Source: Myxococcales bacterium
GTDB taxonomy: Bacteria; Myxococcota; Polyangia; Polyangiales; Polyangiaceae
NCBI GenBank assembly: GCA_020430865.1
Contig: JAGQIY010000434.1
Span: 1 to 27,222 of the forward strand
Length of the DNA stretch: 27,222 bases
Reading direction: 5' to 3'
Both the position numbers and the translations under genes were made by a program. The notes below the pieces were generated by a model. That model was not told the origin of the DNA. It made no database searches and worked only from the letters and a program-made list of their open reading frames with translations. This document shows, piece after piece, positions 15,249 to 22,619 of the stretch (position 1 is the stretch's first letter; every line of letters begins with the position of its first letter).

Positions 15249-17108
15249 ATGAAGCGGCTCTTGGCCCACCTGAAGCGCGTCTACCTCGAGGCGGATCCGC
15301 GTTCCATGGGGCTGTTCCGCGTCTTCCTGGGCATCCTGCTGTGCTACGACGTCGCCCGACGCTGGCCCAACGTCGAGGAATTCTACAGCAACGCCGGCTG
15401 GCTGCCGAATCACTTCGCGCTGTTCCGGCCCATGAGCGCGCACCTGTTCTCGGTGTATCACGCCTTCAGCTCGCCTGGTGAGGTGAAGGCGCTCCTGGCG
15501 ATCCACTTCTGCGTCGCGCTCGCCCTGCTCGTCGGCTGGCACACACGGGTCATGCACTTGCTCGTGCTGGTGCTCACCACCAGCTTGAACTCCCGCAACA
15601 TCGCGCTGGAGAACGGTGGCTGGGTGATGGTCAACCTGATCACCCTGTGGTCGGTGTTCCTGCCTCTTGGACGGCGCTTCAGTATCGATGCCGTGAGGAA
15701 AAAGCTCCAGCGGCGCGACCCCGGGAGGGACCTCGAGCCGCCGCCTTCGGCCGGTGAATCCGCTGGCTTCGATCGCGCGCCCTACTACTCGCTGGCGTTC
15801 TTGGCTGTGCTGCTGCAGTGGGCAATCGTCTACTACTTCAACGCCGTCCACAAGAGCGGCCCCAGCTGGAGCGACGGCAACGCGATCTACTACTTCATCC
15901 ATCAGGATCGACTGACGCACAGTCTGGGCATCTGGGTTCGCGACTGGCTCCCGCTCTCCGCGAGCCGCGGCATGACTCACCTGGCGCTCGTGATCGAGTA
16001 CGCCATAGCACCCTTGCTGCTATTGCCCGTGTTCCACCGACCGGCGCGCGTCCTCGCCTGGGGTATCGCCTGGGGGCTCCACCTGGGGATCGCGACGTTC
16101 GCCAGCCTGGGGCCGTTCGTCTGGGTGATGATGGTGCCGTATCCGCTCTTCGTCGCCAGCGAGTACTGGGACGAACTGGAGGCCTGGGCAAGGCGCAGGA
16201 AGCCTGCCGTGGTCCTGCGCATAAGAGCGGTTCCAGGCGGATACAGCGTTGCGCGGCTATGCCTCGCGCTGGACACGCTGGCGCTTTGCCAGGTCGAGCT
16301 CGATGGTGAGGTGGAGCCGCCGTTTCAGGCGCGGCGCGCAGCGGGAGACGACGAGTGGCTGAGCGGCGGTACTGCCGTGGCCTTGCTCGGGCGCTCTTGG
16401 TTCATCCCGCGTCCGTTGACTGCCTGGCTAGGTCTTCCGGGGGTGAGCAGCGTCGTCGGCTGGTGCGTGCGTCGCCTGGTGGTCGGAGGTCAGCTGGAGC
16501 GGGATGTGCCGCGTCTGCCGGCGAGCGAGCAGCGGCTGCGGGTCGAGCGCGGTCTCTTCTGGGTTGCCCAGGCCATGGTCGTCGTGTTGATGCTGGCGAC
16601 GGGCAGTCAGGTCCTGGTGGAGAACCGTGGCGTGCCGGCCTCGATGAAGCTCCCTCAACCGGAGTGGGCGAAGGCCATCGTGGTGTACCCCCGGCTCTTT
16701 CAGGGTTGGAGCATGTTCGCACCCGACCCGCCTCACGAGGACGGTCGGGTGATCGTCGATGGGCGCACCGCCGATGGCCGCAAGCTCGACCCGCTGACCG
16801 GGATGGAGCCCAGCTGGAGCGTCCCCCGAGATCCTCGCGTCTGGAATGACGGTGACTGGGCAGCTTTCCATACGAGAATTCCTGAGCCGCGCTTTTCAGC
16901 GAACTATCCAGCCCTGCGCCAGATGCTGCTGAGGCATCACGAGTTCACCGGACATCCAGAGGATCGCTTGATCTCCTTCGAGGTCTGGTATGGCACTCAG
17001 GGGATCCCGCCCCCCGGTCAACCGACGCCGCGTCCCCGCTTCCGGCGCCTGCTGTCCTTCGGACGGGTGCGCGATCCCGGCGTGCCGCGGGAGTTCGTGG
17101 GCAACTGA
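15249..17108 (+). CDS. HTTM (gamma-carboxylase-like) membrane protein with degenerate DUF393 region
   Basis: 619 aa from the ATG at 15249. Residues about 12-300 are a multi-helix HTTM domain, related to vitamin K-dependent gamma-carboxylase: LFRVFLGILLCYDVARRW, SRNIALENGGWVMVNL, YYFNAVHKSGPSWSDGNAIY and WGLHLGIATFASLGPFVWVM. Residues about 320-413 resemble the DCC/DUF393 thioredoxin-like domain in its second half (GGTAVALL...LTAWLGLPGVSSVV...CVRRLV), but the DxxC redox motif expected at its start is replaced by RAVPGGYSVA. A further helix lies at about 434-457. The soluble C-terminus (LFQGWSMFAPDPPHEDGRVI) is typical of bacterial HTTM proteins. Inner membrane; the biochemical role of bacterial HTTM proteins is mostly unknown. 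Confidence 0.85.
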   Translation: MKRLLAHLKRVYLEADPRSMGLFRVFLGILLCYDVARRWPNVEEFYSNAGWLPNHFALFRPMSAHLFSVYHAFSSPGEVKALLAIHFCVALALLVGWHTRVMHLLVLVLTTSLNSRNIALENGGWVMVNLITLWSVFLPLGRRFSIDAVRKKLQRRDPGRDLEPPPSAGESAGFDRAPYYSLAFLAVLLQWAIVYYFNAVHKSGPSWSDGNAIYYFIHQDRLTHSLGIWVRDWLPLSASRGMTHLALVIEYAIAPLLLLPVFHRPARVLAWGIAWGLHLGIATFASLGPFVWVMMVPYPLFVASEYWDELEAWARRRKPAVVLRIRAVPGGYSVARLCLALDTLALCQVELDGEVEPPFQARRAAGDDEWLSGGTAVALLGRSWFIPRPLTAWLGLPGVSSVVGWCVRRLVVGGQLERDVPRLPASEQRLRVERGLFWVAQAMVVVLMLATGSQVLVENRGVPASMKLPQPEWAKAIVVYPRLFQGWSMFAPDPPHEDGRVIVDGRTADGRKLDPLTGMEPSWSVPRDPRVWNDGDWAAFHTRIPEPRFSANYPALRQMLLRHHEFTGHPEDRLISFEVWYGTQGIPPPGQPTPRPRFRRLLSFGRVRDPGVPREFVGN

Positions 17109-17129
17109 CCTCGGCCGCGGCGCTCGACG

Positions 17130-18518
17130 TCACTGGCAGGGTCGCAGGTCGCTCGGCAGGACCGGCGGGGGCTGAACTCGATGAGGATCTCGATAGCCCC
17201 AGTACACCGCCCATGGCGCTCGCTCCGCCCAGGCGAGCTCGTCGTGAGCCATTCCGATCCCTTCCAGGCACCACAGGTCAGCACCCGTGGTGAAGTCGAG
17301 GGTCTCGAGCCTGGAGTTCAACTCGCGCACTTGCTCCAGTCCGTCGCTCGAGGTGCCCGCGTCGAGGTATATCCGCGCGGGATCAACCAGGAAGTGGGTA
17401 CCGAGGAGCGTGCGGAGGGCCCACTCGTCATCCCACCACAGGCTCGGAGACATCACGAAACAGCGCTCGAACGCGTCACCTCGAGTCCAGCACGCTTGGA
17501 GCGCGAGCAGGCCCCCGAGCGAAGAGCCGCCGAAGCCCAGGCGCGCTCCGTCCGCTCGGTACCGGCTCCTCAGCTCGGGCGCGACGACGTCGGTGACGAA
17601 ATCCAAGTAGTCGCTCGCGCCGCCACCGCAGGTCTCCAGCTGGGCGTCGCACAGACCGTCCACCGAGGCGTTGGTTGGTGTGTACTCGTAGACCCGTCCC
17701 GCTCCGGCGTTGAACACTCCGGCGACGATCACCTCCTCGGCGGAGCCGCCCTCCCAGCTGACCTGCCCGTTGCTCGGACTCAGCACCTGGCCGGCGCCGA
17801 GCAAAGCGTCGAGACTGCCTCGCAGCCGCCAGCCGCCGAAGAACGCGCTCTCGTCGAACAGGTTCTGTCCGTCTTGCAGGATCAGGACTGGGTAGCGCTT
17901 GTCGGATGCACCTGGCTCATCGTAGCTGGGCGGGAGATACACCACGACGTCCCGCGGGCCGTCCGGGTGCGCCACCTGAAACGTCTCGAGGCGGCCCTGT
18001 TCCGTGAAGAAGAATGGGAAGATGTCCAGGCTCTCGCCAGGTTCGAGCAGCCAGTTGGAGAAGCTCGCGCCCTTGGGCCACGCCACCTCCCCGCCGTTGC
18101 TCTCGAGCACCGGCTTGAACTGCAGTCCGCTCGTCAGGCCCTGGAAACGGTGCTCCCAGATCCCGCTCTGGATCTGCGTCGTCGGGGTCGACGTATCCCA
18201 GTCGAGGTTCGGTCCTTGCCCCCGCAATGCGATGCGAAAGTTTGAATCCGTGTGGTAATGTATGCGGAGTACGCTCTCGCCCCCGCTCCCGCCGATCCCG
18301 GCGGCGCCCCCGCTCTCGCCATGACCCGCCGAGCCCCCGCTGCTCTCTCCTGCAGTCCCGCTCGCCGAGGTTCCCCCGCTCGCTGCGCCGCTACCCGCGA
18401 GCCCTGCACCACCTCCGGACCCGGCGCCGGCGCCGCTGTCCCGGGGGGAGCTGCTCGAGCCGCAACCCACGATCGCGAGCACAGTGGAGATCCCCGCGAG
18501 CACCGTCCTGCGTACCAC
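17130..18518 (-). CDS. Gly-tethered esterase lipoprotein (PF00756-like)
   Basis: 462 aa from the GTG at 18518 (n-region VRR, then lipobox AIVGC, Cys19). A tether of Gly/Ser/Ala (about 25-80) follows, then a beta-rich domain of about 85 residues (VLRIHYHTDSNFRIALRG... to about 165) that resembles a carbohydrate-binding/E-set module. The C-terminal alpha/beta hydrolase of the enterochelin-esterase/esterase D type has VVVYLPPSYDEPG, VLILQDGQNLFDE, the elbow GFGGSSLGG with Ser333, IYLDAGTSSDG as probable Asp source and GMAHDELAWAERAPWAVYW with the His. Likely acts on an ester in exogenous or surface carbohydrate or siderophore; the substrate is not determinable. It lies 68 bp downstream of another hydrolase on the same strand, perhaps co-transcribed. 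Ends 21 bp from the convergent HTTM gene. Confidence 0.85.
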   Translation of the reverse strand: MVRRTVLAGISTVLAIVGCGSSSSPRDSGAGAGSGGGAGLAGSGAASGGTSASGTAGESSGGSAGHGESGGAAGIGGSGGESVLRIHYHTDSNFRIALRGQGPNLDWDTSTPTTQIQSGIWEHRFQGLTSGLQFKPVLESNGGEVAWPKGASFSNWLLEPGESLDIFPFFFTEQGRLETFQVAHPDGPRDVVVYLPPSYDEPGASDKRYPVLILQDGQNLFDESAFFGGWRLRGSLDALLGAGQVLSPSNGQVSWEGGSAEEVIVAGVFNAGAGRVYEYTPTNASVDGLCDAQLETCGGGASDYLDFVTDVVAPELRSRYRADGARLGFGGSSLGGLLALQACWTRGDAFERCFVMSPSLWWDDEWALRTLLGTHFLVDPARIYLDAGTSSDGLEQVRELNSRLETLDFTTGADLWCLEGIGMAHDELAWAERAPWAVYWGYRDPHRVQPPPVLPSDLRPCQ

Positions 18519-18586
18519 CCCCGCTGCATAGCGCAGCTCGTCAGCGTGTCGAGGCGAATCCGGCTGTCCTCGGAACGGAGTATGTT

Positions 18587-19906
18587 TCAGGCGGCGCTGC
18601 TCGGCCAGCGCTCCCGGAGCCAGGGCAAGAAGATCTGCTCCGCGCAGCGCTGCCGCGGGTCACCGAGCCGCCGACCCTCGTCTCCGTGAGGATTCAGGTA
18701 GTGATCCGCGAAAGGCAGCTCGGAGCGCGTCTTGTCCTCGCTTCGGGCCAGCTCGAACATCGTGCTCGCTTCGCCGGGGTAGATGTCCATGTCCGCGAGG
18801 GCGTTGCATAGGTGGAAGGGGCAGGTGACGCTGGGGAGCGTCTTGTCCAGGCTCGCGCGTGAACTCAGGCCAGACCAGGTCGAGAGCCAACCCCGCGCGC
18901 TCATCGAGCGAGCGAGCCCTTCGCCGTAGTTGCCCGCTATGGGATCACGTCCAAAGCTGAAGATGCTGCCCATCGGACGCTGGCTTGGGTCGAGGCTCGG
19001 ATCCAGATAGCGTGGATCCGCGAGGGTGCGATAGATCAGCATGTAGCGACGCACGAGGCTGTGGCGCACGACTCGCAGCTTTTCGCCCGGAGGGAGAGCA
19101 GCGAAGCGCTCGGCGTCTCGCACCATCTGACGATGGGCCCGCGCCTCCTCGATCCAGGCTCGGGCACGGGCGTCCAGTCGCTCGCAGCGTGCGACCTGTG
19201 CCGCGCGGAACTCGGCCAGGAAGTCCGCAGAGTACCTCGACGGTCCGAGGTGCATCGGCACGTAGCCGTTCCTGGGATCATACATGTCGAGCTTGGGATT
19301 CGCGCTCACCGGGTCCGCCTCGTCTACGACCGACGGATCGAGGCGCTCGAGCAGGAACGCTCCCTCTCCGGGATGCGCAGCGAGAGCGAAGAAGCCGGCC
19401 ACGTCTGGCAGCTCGAAGTCCCCGAGCGGAACCCGATCCCCGCTGGGCGCCTCCCCATGGCGCAGCTCCGGCGGGCTGGAGGCCTGATCCAGGTAGTAGC
19501 TGAAGAGTGAGCAACCGCCAGAGTTGCCCATCAGCACCACGCGCGTGAACCCACGATCGTACAGCCACTGAACGCTCCCGGCGACGTCGAGCAGGAGTCG
19601 CTCATGGAGCGCGTCGGCGTCATTGTGGAGGTAGCGGGAGGTCGCTCCGAAGAACGCGAAGCCTCCGAGCGCCGTGTACGGCGCGAGGTAGTGCCGGCTG
19701 AAGTCGCCGCGAGGGTGCATGGCCAGCACAGCCAGGTCGGAATCTCCTCGCGGTGGTGAATAGAGCACGCCGGACAGTGGATAGCCGTCGCTCGCGTGGT
19801 GGTAGATAATTTCCCGGCGGATACTTGGATCGATGGCGGTGAACTGGAAGGGGAGACGACCAGGGATGGCAGGACGTGTCGTTTTGGCAGCGCCGGCTTC
19901 AGGCAT
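18587..19906 (-). CDS. Alpha/beta hydrolase family protein
   Basis: 439 aa from the ATG at 19906. The open frame continues upstream to 20323, but that part is Arg/Pro-rich, overlaps the region in front of the FGE-like gene and looks non-coding. No Shine-Dalgarno supports the chosen start, so it is uncertain. The N-terminal domain reads IIYHHASDGYPLSGVLYSPP, LAVLAMHPRGDFSRHY and then VVLMGNSGGCSLFSYYL, a GxSxG elbow with Ser129. A long helical insertion (about 215-300, rich in Arg/Ala/Glu) separates this from a C-terminal part with DMDIYPGEAS and DHYLNPHGDEG, which could hold the catalytic acid and His. No signal peptide, so cytoplasmic. Substrate unknown. Confidence 0.8.
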   Translation of the reverse strand: MPEAGAAKTTRPAIPGRLPFQFTAIDPSIRREIIYHHASDGYPLSGVLYSPPRGDSDLAVLAMHPRGDFSRHYLAPYTALGGFAFFGATSRYLHNDADALHERLLLDVAGSVQWLYDRGFTRVVLMGNSGGCSLFSYYLDQASSPPELRHGEAPSGDRVPLGDFELPDVAGFFALAAHPGEGAFLLERLDPSVVDEADPVSANPKLDMYDPRNGYVPMHLGPSRYSADFLAEFRAAQVARCERLDARARAWIEEARAHRQMVRDAERFAALPPGEKLRVVRHSLVRRYMLIYRTLADPRYLDPSLDPSQRPMGSIFSFGRDPIAGNYGEGLARSMSARGWLSTWSGLSSRASLDKTLPSVTCPFHLCNALADMDIYPGEASTMFELARSEDKTRSELPFADHYLNPHGDEGRRLGDPRQRCAEQIFLPWLRERWPSSAA

Positions 19907-20016
19907 GGCCAGAGTGTCGCCAATGCGGAGAGCAGTGGGAAGCGAACGTCCTTCCAGCGGGCAAAGTCGCGTCTTCGCCGGGTCCCTCACCCCCGAATCC
20001 CTAGCCCGCGGCGCCA

Positions 20017-20044
20017 TGCAGGCAGCCTGCGGTCTGCAGGCAGC
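20017..20044. repeat. Direct repeat TGCAGGCAGC x2 with embedded palindrome
   Basis: TGCAGGCAGC occurs at 20017-20026 and 20035-20044 (18-bp period). The first copy runs into GCAGGCAGCCTGC (20018-20030), a 5-bp dyad around CAG. It lies in the 259-bp divergent region between the hydrolase (start 19906) and the FGE-like gene (start 20166). Possible regulator site. Confidence 0.35.
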
Positions 20045-20165
20045 AGTGAGGCTTGGAGTCCGCGTGAGTCGAGGCATCACCTCCAGCGCGCATGTGGGCG
20101 GTCGCGGATGGTTGCGCGCGTAACCGTGGGATCTTTTTTGGATGGTTCCCCGGCCCGAGGACGGC

Positions 20166-20990
20166 ATGCATCTTGAATCCGTCCCGGCCATGCTCCGCAC
20201 CGCTGGTCTGATTTCGATGATAGGTCTCGTGCTCGGACTGGGCACCGCTGCCGGATCCTCCTCGGAGATCTCCCCCGAACAGCGGCCGGCGGGACCGCTC
20301 CACCTCGTGGTGGCGAGCGCCAAGCCTACCGCGGCGGTCGAGGCGAGTATTTGCCCTGCGGATATGGTGTTGGTGGAGGGTGAGTACTGCCCTGAGGTGG
20401 AGCAGACCTGCCTGCGGTACCTGGACGGACCAGGGCGCTACGAGCAATTTCGGTGCGCTGAGTATCGGCAGCCAGCGGTGTGCAAGTCCAACTACCGCGT
20501 GACCATGCGCTTCTGCATGGACCGCGACGAGTACGCGGAGCCAGGAGAGGCGAAACCAGCGAACTTCAAGAGCTTCAGCGACGCGAAGAAGACCTGCGCG
20601 GCGCAGGGCAAGCGGGTCTGCAGCGAGAGCGAATGGAACTTCGCCTGCGAAGGCGAGGAGCTACGACCATATCCGTACGGGTTCAAACGGGACCCTGAAG
20701 CGTGCAACGCCGATCGCCAGGACATCGTGGACATCCAGAAGGGCAAGCTCTACGACCTGCGCGCGGAGCGCGGCAGCCACCCAGGCTGCACGAGTCCCTT
20801 CGGTGTGCGAGACATGAGCGGCAACCTCGAGGAGTTCGTCGCCATCGACGGCACCGCGAACACGCGACCCGCGATGAAGGGCGCGTACTGGCAGCCCGGG
20901 AGAAACTTCTGCCGTGCGGCGCAGACCGCTCATGATAGCTACTACAACGGCACCGAGACAGGGTTCCGTTGCTGCGCCGAAGCCGAGTGA
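20166..20990 (+). CDS. Exported FGE-like (SUMF1/PF03781-type) protein
   Basis: 274 aa from the ATG at 20166, favoured by GAGG at 20157-20160 five bases upstream; the ATG at 20190 is an alternative. A signal peptide follows (MLRTAGLISMIGLVLGLGTAAG). A Cys-rich lead (CPADMVLVEGEYCPEVEQTC...C) precedes the FGE-like fold: MRFCMDRDEYAEPGEAKPAN, GKRVCSESEWNFACEG, GVRDMSGNLEEFV, then NFCRAAQTAHDS...GFRCCAEAE. Classical formylglycine-generating enzymes use a Cys pair in the segment just before the final RCAAR-like strand. Here that segment (GAYWQPGRN) has no Cys, so the protein is probably a non-sulfatase-activating member (binding or structural). Periplasmic or secreted. Ends 7 bp from the convergent Cys-rich lipoprotein gene. 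Confidence 0.85.
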   Translation: MHLESVPAMLRTAGLISMIGLVLGLGTAAGSSSEISPEQRPAGPLHLVVASAKPTAAVEASICPADMVLVEGEYCPEVEQTCLRYLDGPGRYEQFRCAEYRQPAVCKSNYRVTMRFCMDRDEYAEPGEAKPANFKSFSDAKKTCAAQGKRVCSESEWNFACEGEELRPYPYGFKRDPEACNADRQDIVDIQKGKLYDLRAERGSHPGCTSPFGVRDMSGNLEEFVAIDGTANTRPAMKGAYWQPGRNFCRAAQTAHDSYYNGTETGFRCCAEAE

Positions 20991-20997
20991 GTCGAAC

Positions 20998-21726
20998 TCA
21001 CTGAGTGGTGCAGATGAGCCCGAGGTTCTCCACCCGGTCGCAGTCGTAGCCCACGCCACACAGCGCGCTTGCACACTGACAGCTGAGGGGGCCGCTGCAC
21101 GAGGTCTGTGTGCAGTACTGCTCCTGGGCCATTCCGTCCTTGACCTTGGTCACGCAGACTTGACCCAGCATGCACATTTGATTTCCGCACGGACCCGGGC
21201 AAGGGCGCGCCTGGACCGACCAGGTCCCCTGGTTGGTGCAAGACGCTTCGACGGACACCGCGTTCTGACCACAGCCGTAGCTGCACTGCTTGCTGTCCTG
21301 GCAGCTGCAGTCGTCGCCGTGAAGCGGCGGCGTATCGGGGCAGTTGATCTGAGGGCAAGGCGCTACGACCCAGACCCCGTCCCTGCAGGTGGCCTGATCC
21401 TGGCAGCACTTCGGATCCCCGTAGGCGCACTCGAGGTCGGGAACGTCGCACGGTCCGCTGGGGCGTTCTGGCGGGCACTGGCGACCCCCTCCCGGCCCCC
21501 CGCTACCGCCATTGCCCGCGCCGCCAGCCGAGCTGCCCGCGCTTCCCCCGCTGGCAGTGCCCCCACTGCCGCTGGTCGCTCCGGAACCCCCGCTCGCCCC
21601 GGAACCCCCGCTGGCCGCGCTCCCACCGGCACCGTCGTCGGAGACGAACGCATCGCCACCGCACGCCGAGACCAGCAGGCAAGCTGTCGCTGAAACCGCG
21701 ATCCACGAAGCGCTCCGAACCCGCAT
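20998..21726 (-). CDS. Gly-tethered Cys-rich lipoprotein
   Basis: 242 aa; ATG at 21726, signal peptide ending LLVSAC (Cys22). The patch GGDAFVSDDGAGG and a Gly/Ser/Ala tether run to about residue 80. The remaining about 160 residues contain 24 Cys by my count, in short-spaced clusters (KCCQDQATC, DDCSCQDSKQC, CPGPCGNQMCMLGQVC, CSGPLSCQC), an even number suited to disulfides. I do not recognise the fold; the spacing suggests two or three small disulfide-stabilised modules. Outer-membrane or surface location is inferred from Gly at +2. Divergent from the SMUG1 gene (44 bp). Confidence 0.8.
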   Translation of the reverse strand: MRVRSASWIAVSATACLLVSACGGDAFVSDDGAGGSAASGGSGASGGSGATSGSGGTASGGSAGSSAGGAGNGGSGGPGGGRQCPPERPSGPCDVPDLECAYGDPKCCQDQATCRDGVWVVAPCPQINCPDTPPLHGDDCSCQDSKQCSYGCGQNAVSVEASCTNQGTWSVQARPCPGPCGNQMCMLGQVCVTKVKDGMAQEQYCTQTSCSGPLSCQCASALCGVGYDCDRVENLGLICTTQ

Positions 21727-21760
21727 GATGCGAACGAAGTTACCTCATCCCGGCTGTGTT

Positions 21761-21766
21761 AGGGAG
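21761..21766 (+). promoter_or_regulatory. Ribosome binding site of the SMUG1-family gene
   Basis: AGGGAG, four bases before the ATG at 21771. It decides against the in-frame GTG at 21756. Confidence 0.65.
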
Positions 21767-21770
21767 CCCC

Positions 21771-22490
21771 ATGTCCCTGGTTCGAGTCAGTCGCAAGCTG
21801 AGCCGCGGCGTCGACGCGCTGTCCTTCTCGCCTCCGGTCACCCACGTCTACAACCCGCTCGACTACGCGCGGGAGCCCCACGAGCGCTACCTCGAGCGCT
21901 GGGGACAGGGTACGCGCGAGGTGCTGTTTCTGGGCATGAACCCGGGCCCCTTCGGCATGGCGCAGACTGGCGTACCGTTCGGCGACATCGCGATGGTGCG
22001 AGACTTCCTCGGTATCACGGGCGAAGTGAAGGTCCCGAGCCAGCAGCACCCGAAGCGCTTGATCCAGGGCTTCGAGTGTCCGCGCTCGGAGGTCAGCGGG
22101 ACGCGGCTGTGGGGCTGGGCGAGGGAGCGCTACCAGACGCCTGCCAGGTTTTTCGCACGGAATTTCATCCTGAACTACTGTCCGCTGGTGTTCATGGAGG
22201 AGAGCGGAAAGAACTTCACCCCTGACAAGCTTCCGATGGCTGAACGCGAACAGCTGTTCGAGCTGTGTGACGGGGCGCTGCGCGACTGCGTGAAGCTGCT
22301 CCAGCCGAGGTGGATCGTCGGTGTGGGAGCCTTCGCCAGGAAGCGCGCCGAGGTCGCCCTGGCGAGCGAGCTCGAAGCGGGTCGACTCCAGGTGGGGACG
22401 ATCCTGCACCCCAGCCCAGCGTCGCCCAGGGCCAACCGTGGCTGGAGCCAGGCGGCGGATGAGGACCTGAAGAAGCTCGGGCTCGGCTGA
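21771..22490 (+). CDS. SMUG1-family uracil-DNA glycosylase
   Basis: 239 aa, ATG at 21771 with AGGGAG upstream. It removes uracil and related bases from DNA in base-excision repair. Motif 1 is GMNPGPFGMAQTGVPFGD with Asn57, essentially the human SMUG1 motif. Motif 2 is HPSPASPRAN with His213 (human HPSPRNPQAN). The Asn-His separation of 156 residues is close to the human 154 (Asn85-His239). Conserved flanks include FARNFILNYCPLVFM and the VGVGAFA strand. The intercalating loop differs (PASPR rather than PRNPQ), which may affect base specificity. Cytoplasmic. Bacterial SMUG1 proteins are known from Geobacter and relatives, so this is a rare but not unique bacterial branch of the UDG superfamily. 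Nothing nearby suggests a repair operon. Confidence 0.95.
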   Translation: MSLVRVSRKLSRGVDALSFSPPVTHVYNPLDYAREPHERYLERWGQGTREVLFLGMNPGPFGMAQTGVPFGDIAMVRDFLGITGEVKVPSQQHPKRLIQGFECPRSEVSGTRLWGWARERYQTPARFFARNFILNYCPLVFMEESGKNFTPDKLPMAEREQLFELCDGALRDCVKLLQPRWIVGVGAFARKRAEVALASELEAGRLQVGTILHPSPASPRANRGWSQAADEDLKKLGLG

Positions 22491-22529
22491 GTCGCCTCGC
22501 CAACCTGGCGCCAGCGACGAGATCCACAC

Positions 22530-22561
22530 GGCCCCGCTCGGAGCGAGTCCGAGGCGGGGCC
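22530..22561. terminator. Bidirectional terminator hairpin
   Basis: GGCCCCGC-TCGGA, loop GCGAG, TCCGA-G-GCGGGGCC forms a 13-bp stem with one bulged G. It is framed by an outer 7-bp pair GATCCAC (22521-22527) / GTGGATC (22576-22582). It lies in the 129-bp gap between convergent SMUG1 and acyl-CoA dehydrogenase genes. A short pyrimidine-rich run TTGGTCTTCTC follows on the + strand. Confidence 0.65.
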
Positions 22562-22619
22562 AGCTTGGTCTTCTCGTGGATCGGGAGCGAGGGAGCGCGT
22601 GCGGTGCGCGGCCCGCGCC

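Noticed and set aside
19907..20323. Upstream extension of the minus-strand hydrolase
   Set aside because: Runs into the FGE-like gene and is Arg/Pro/Thr-rich without domain features; later ATG preferred.
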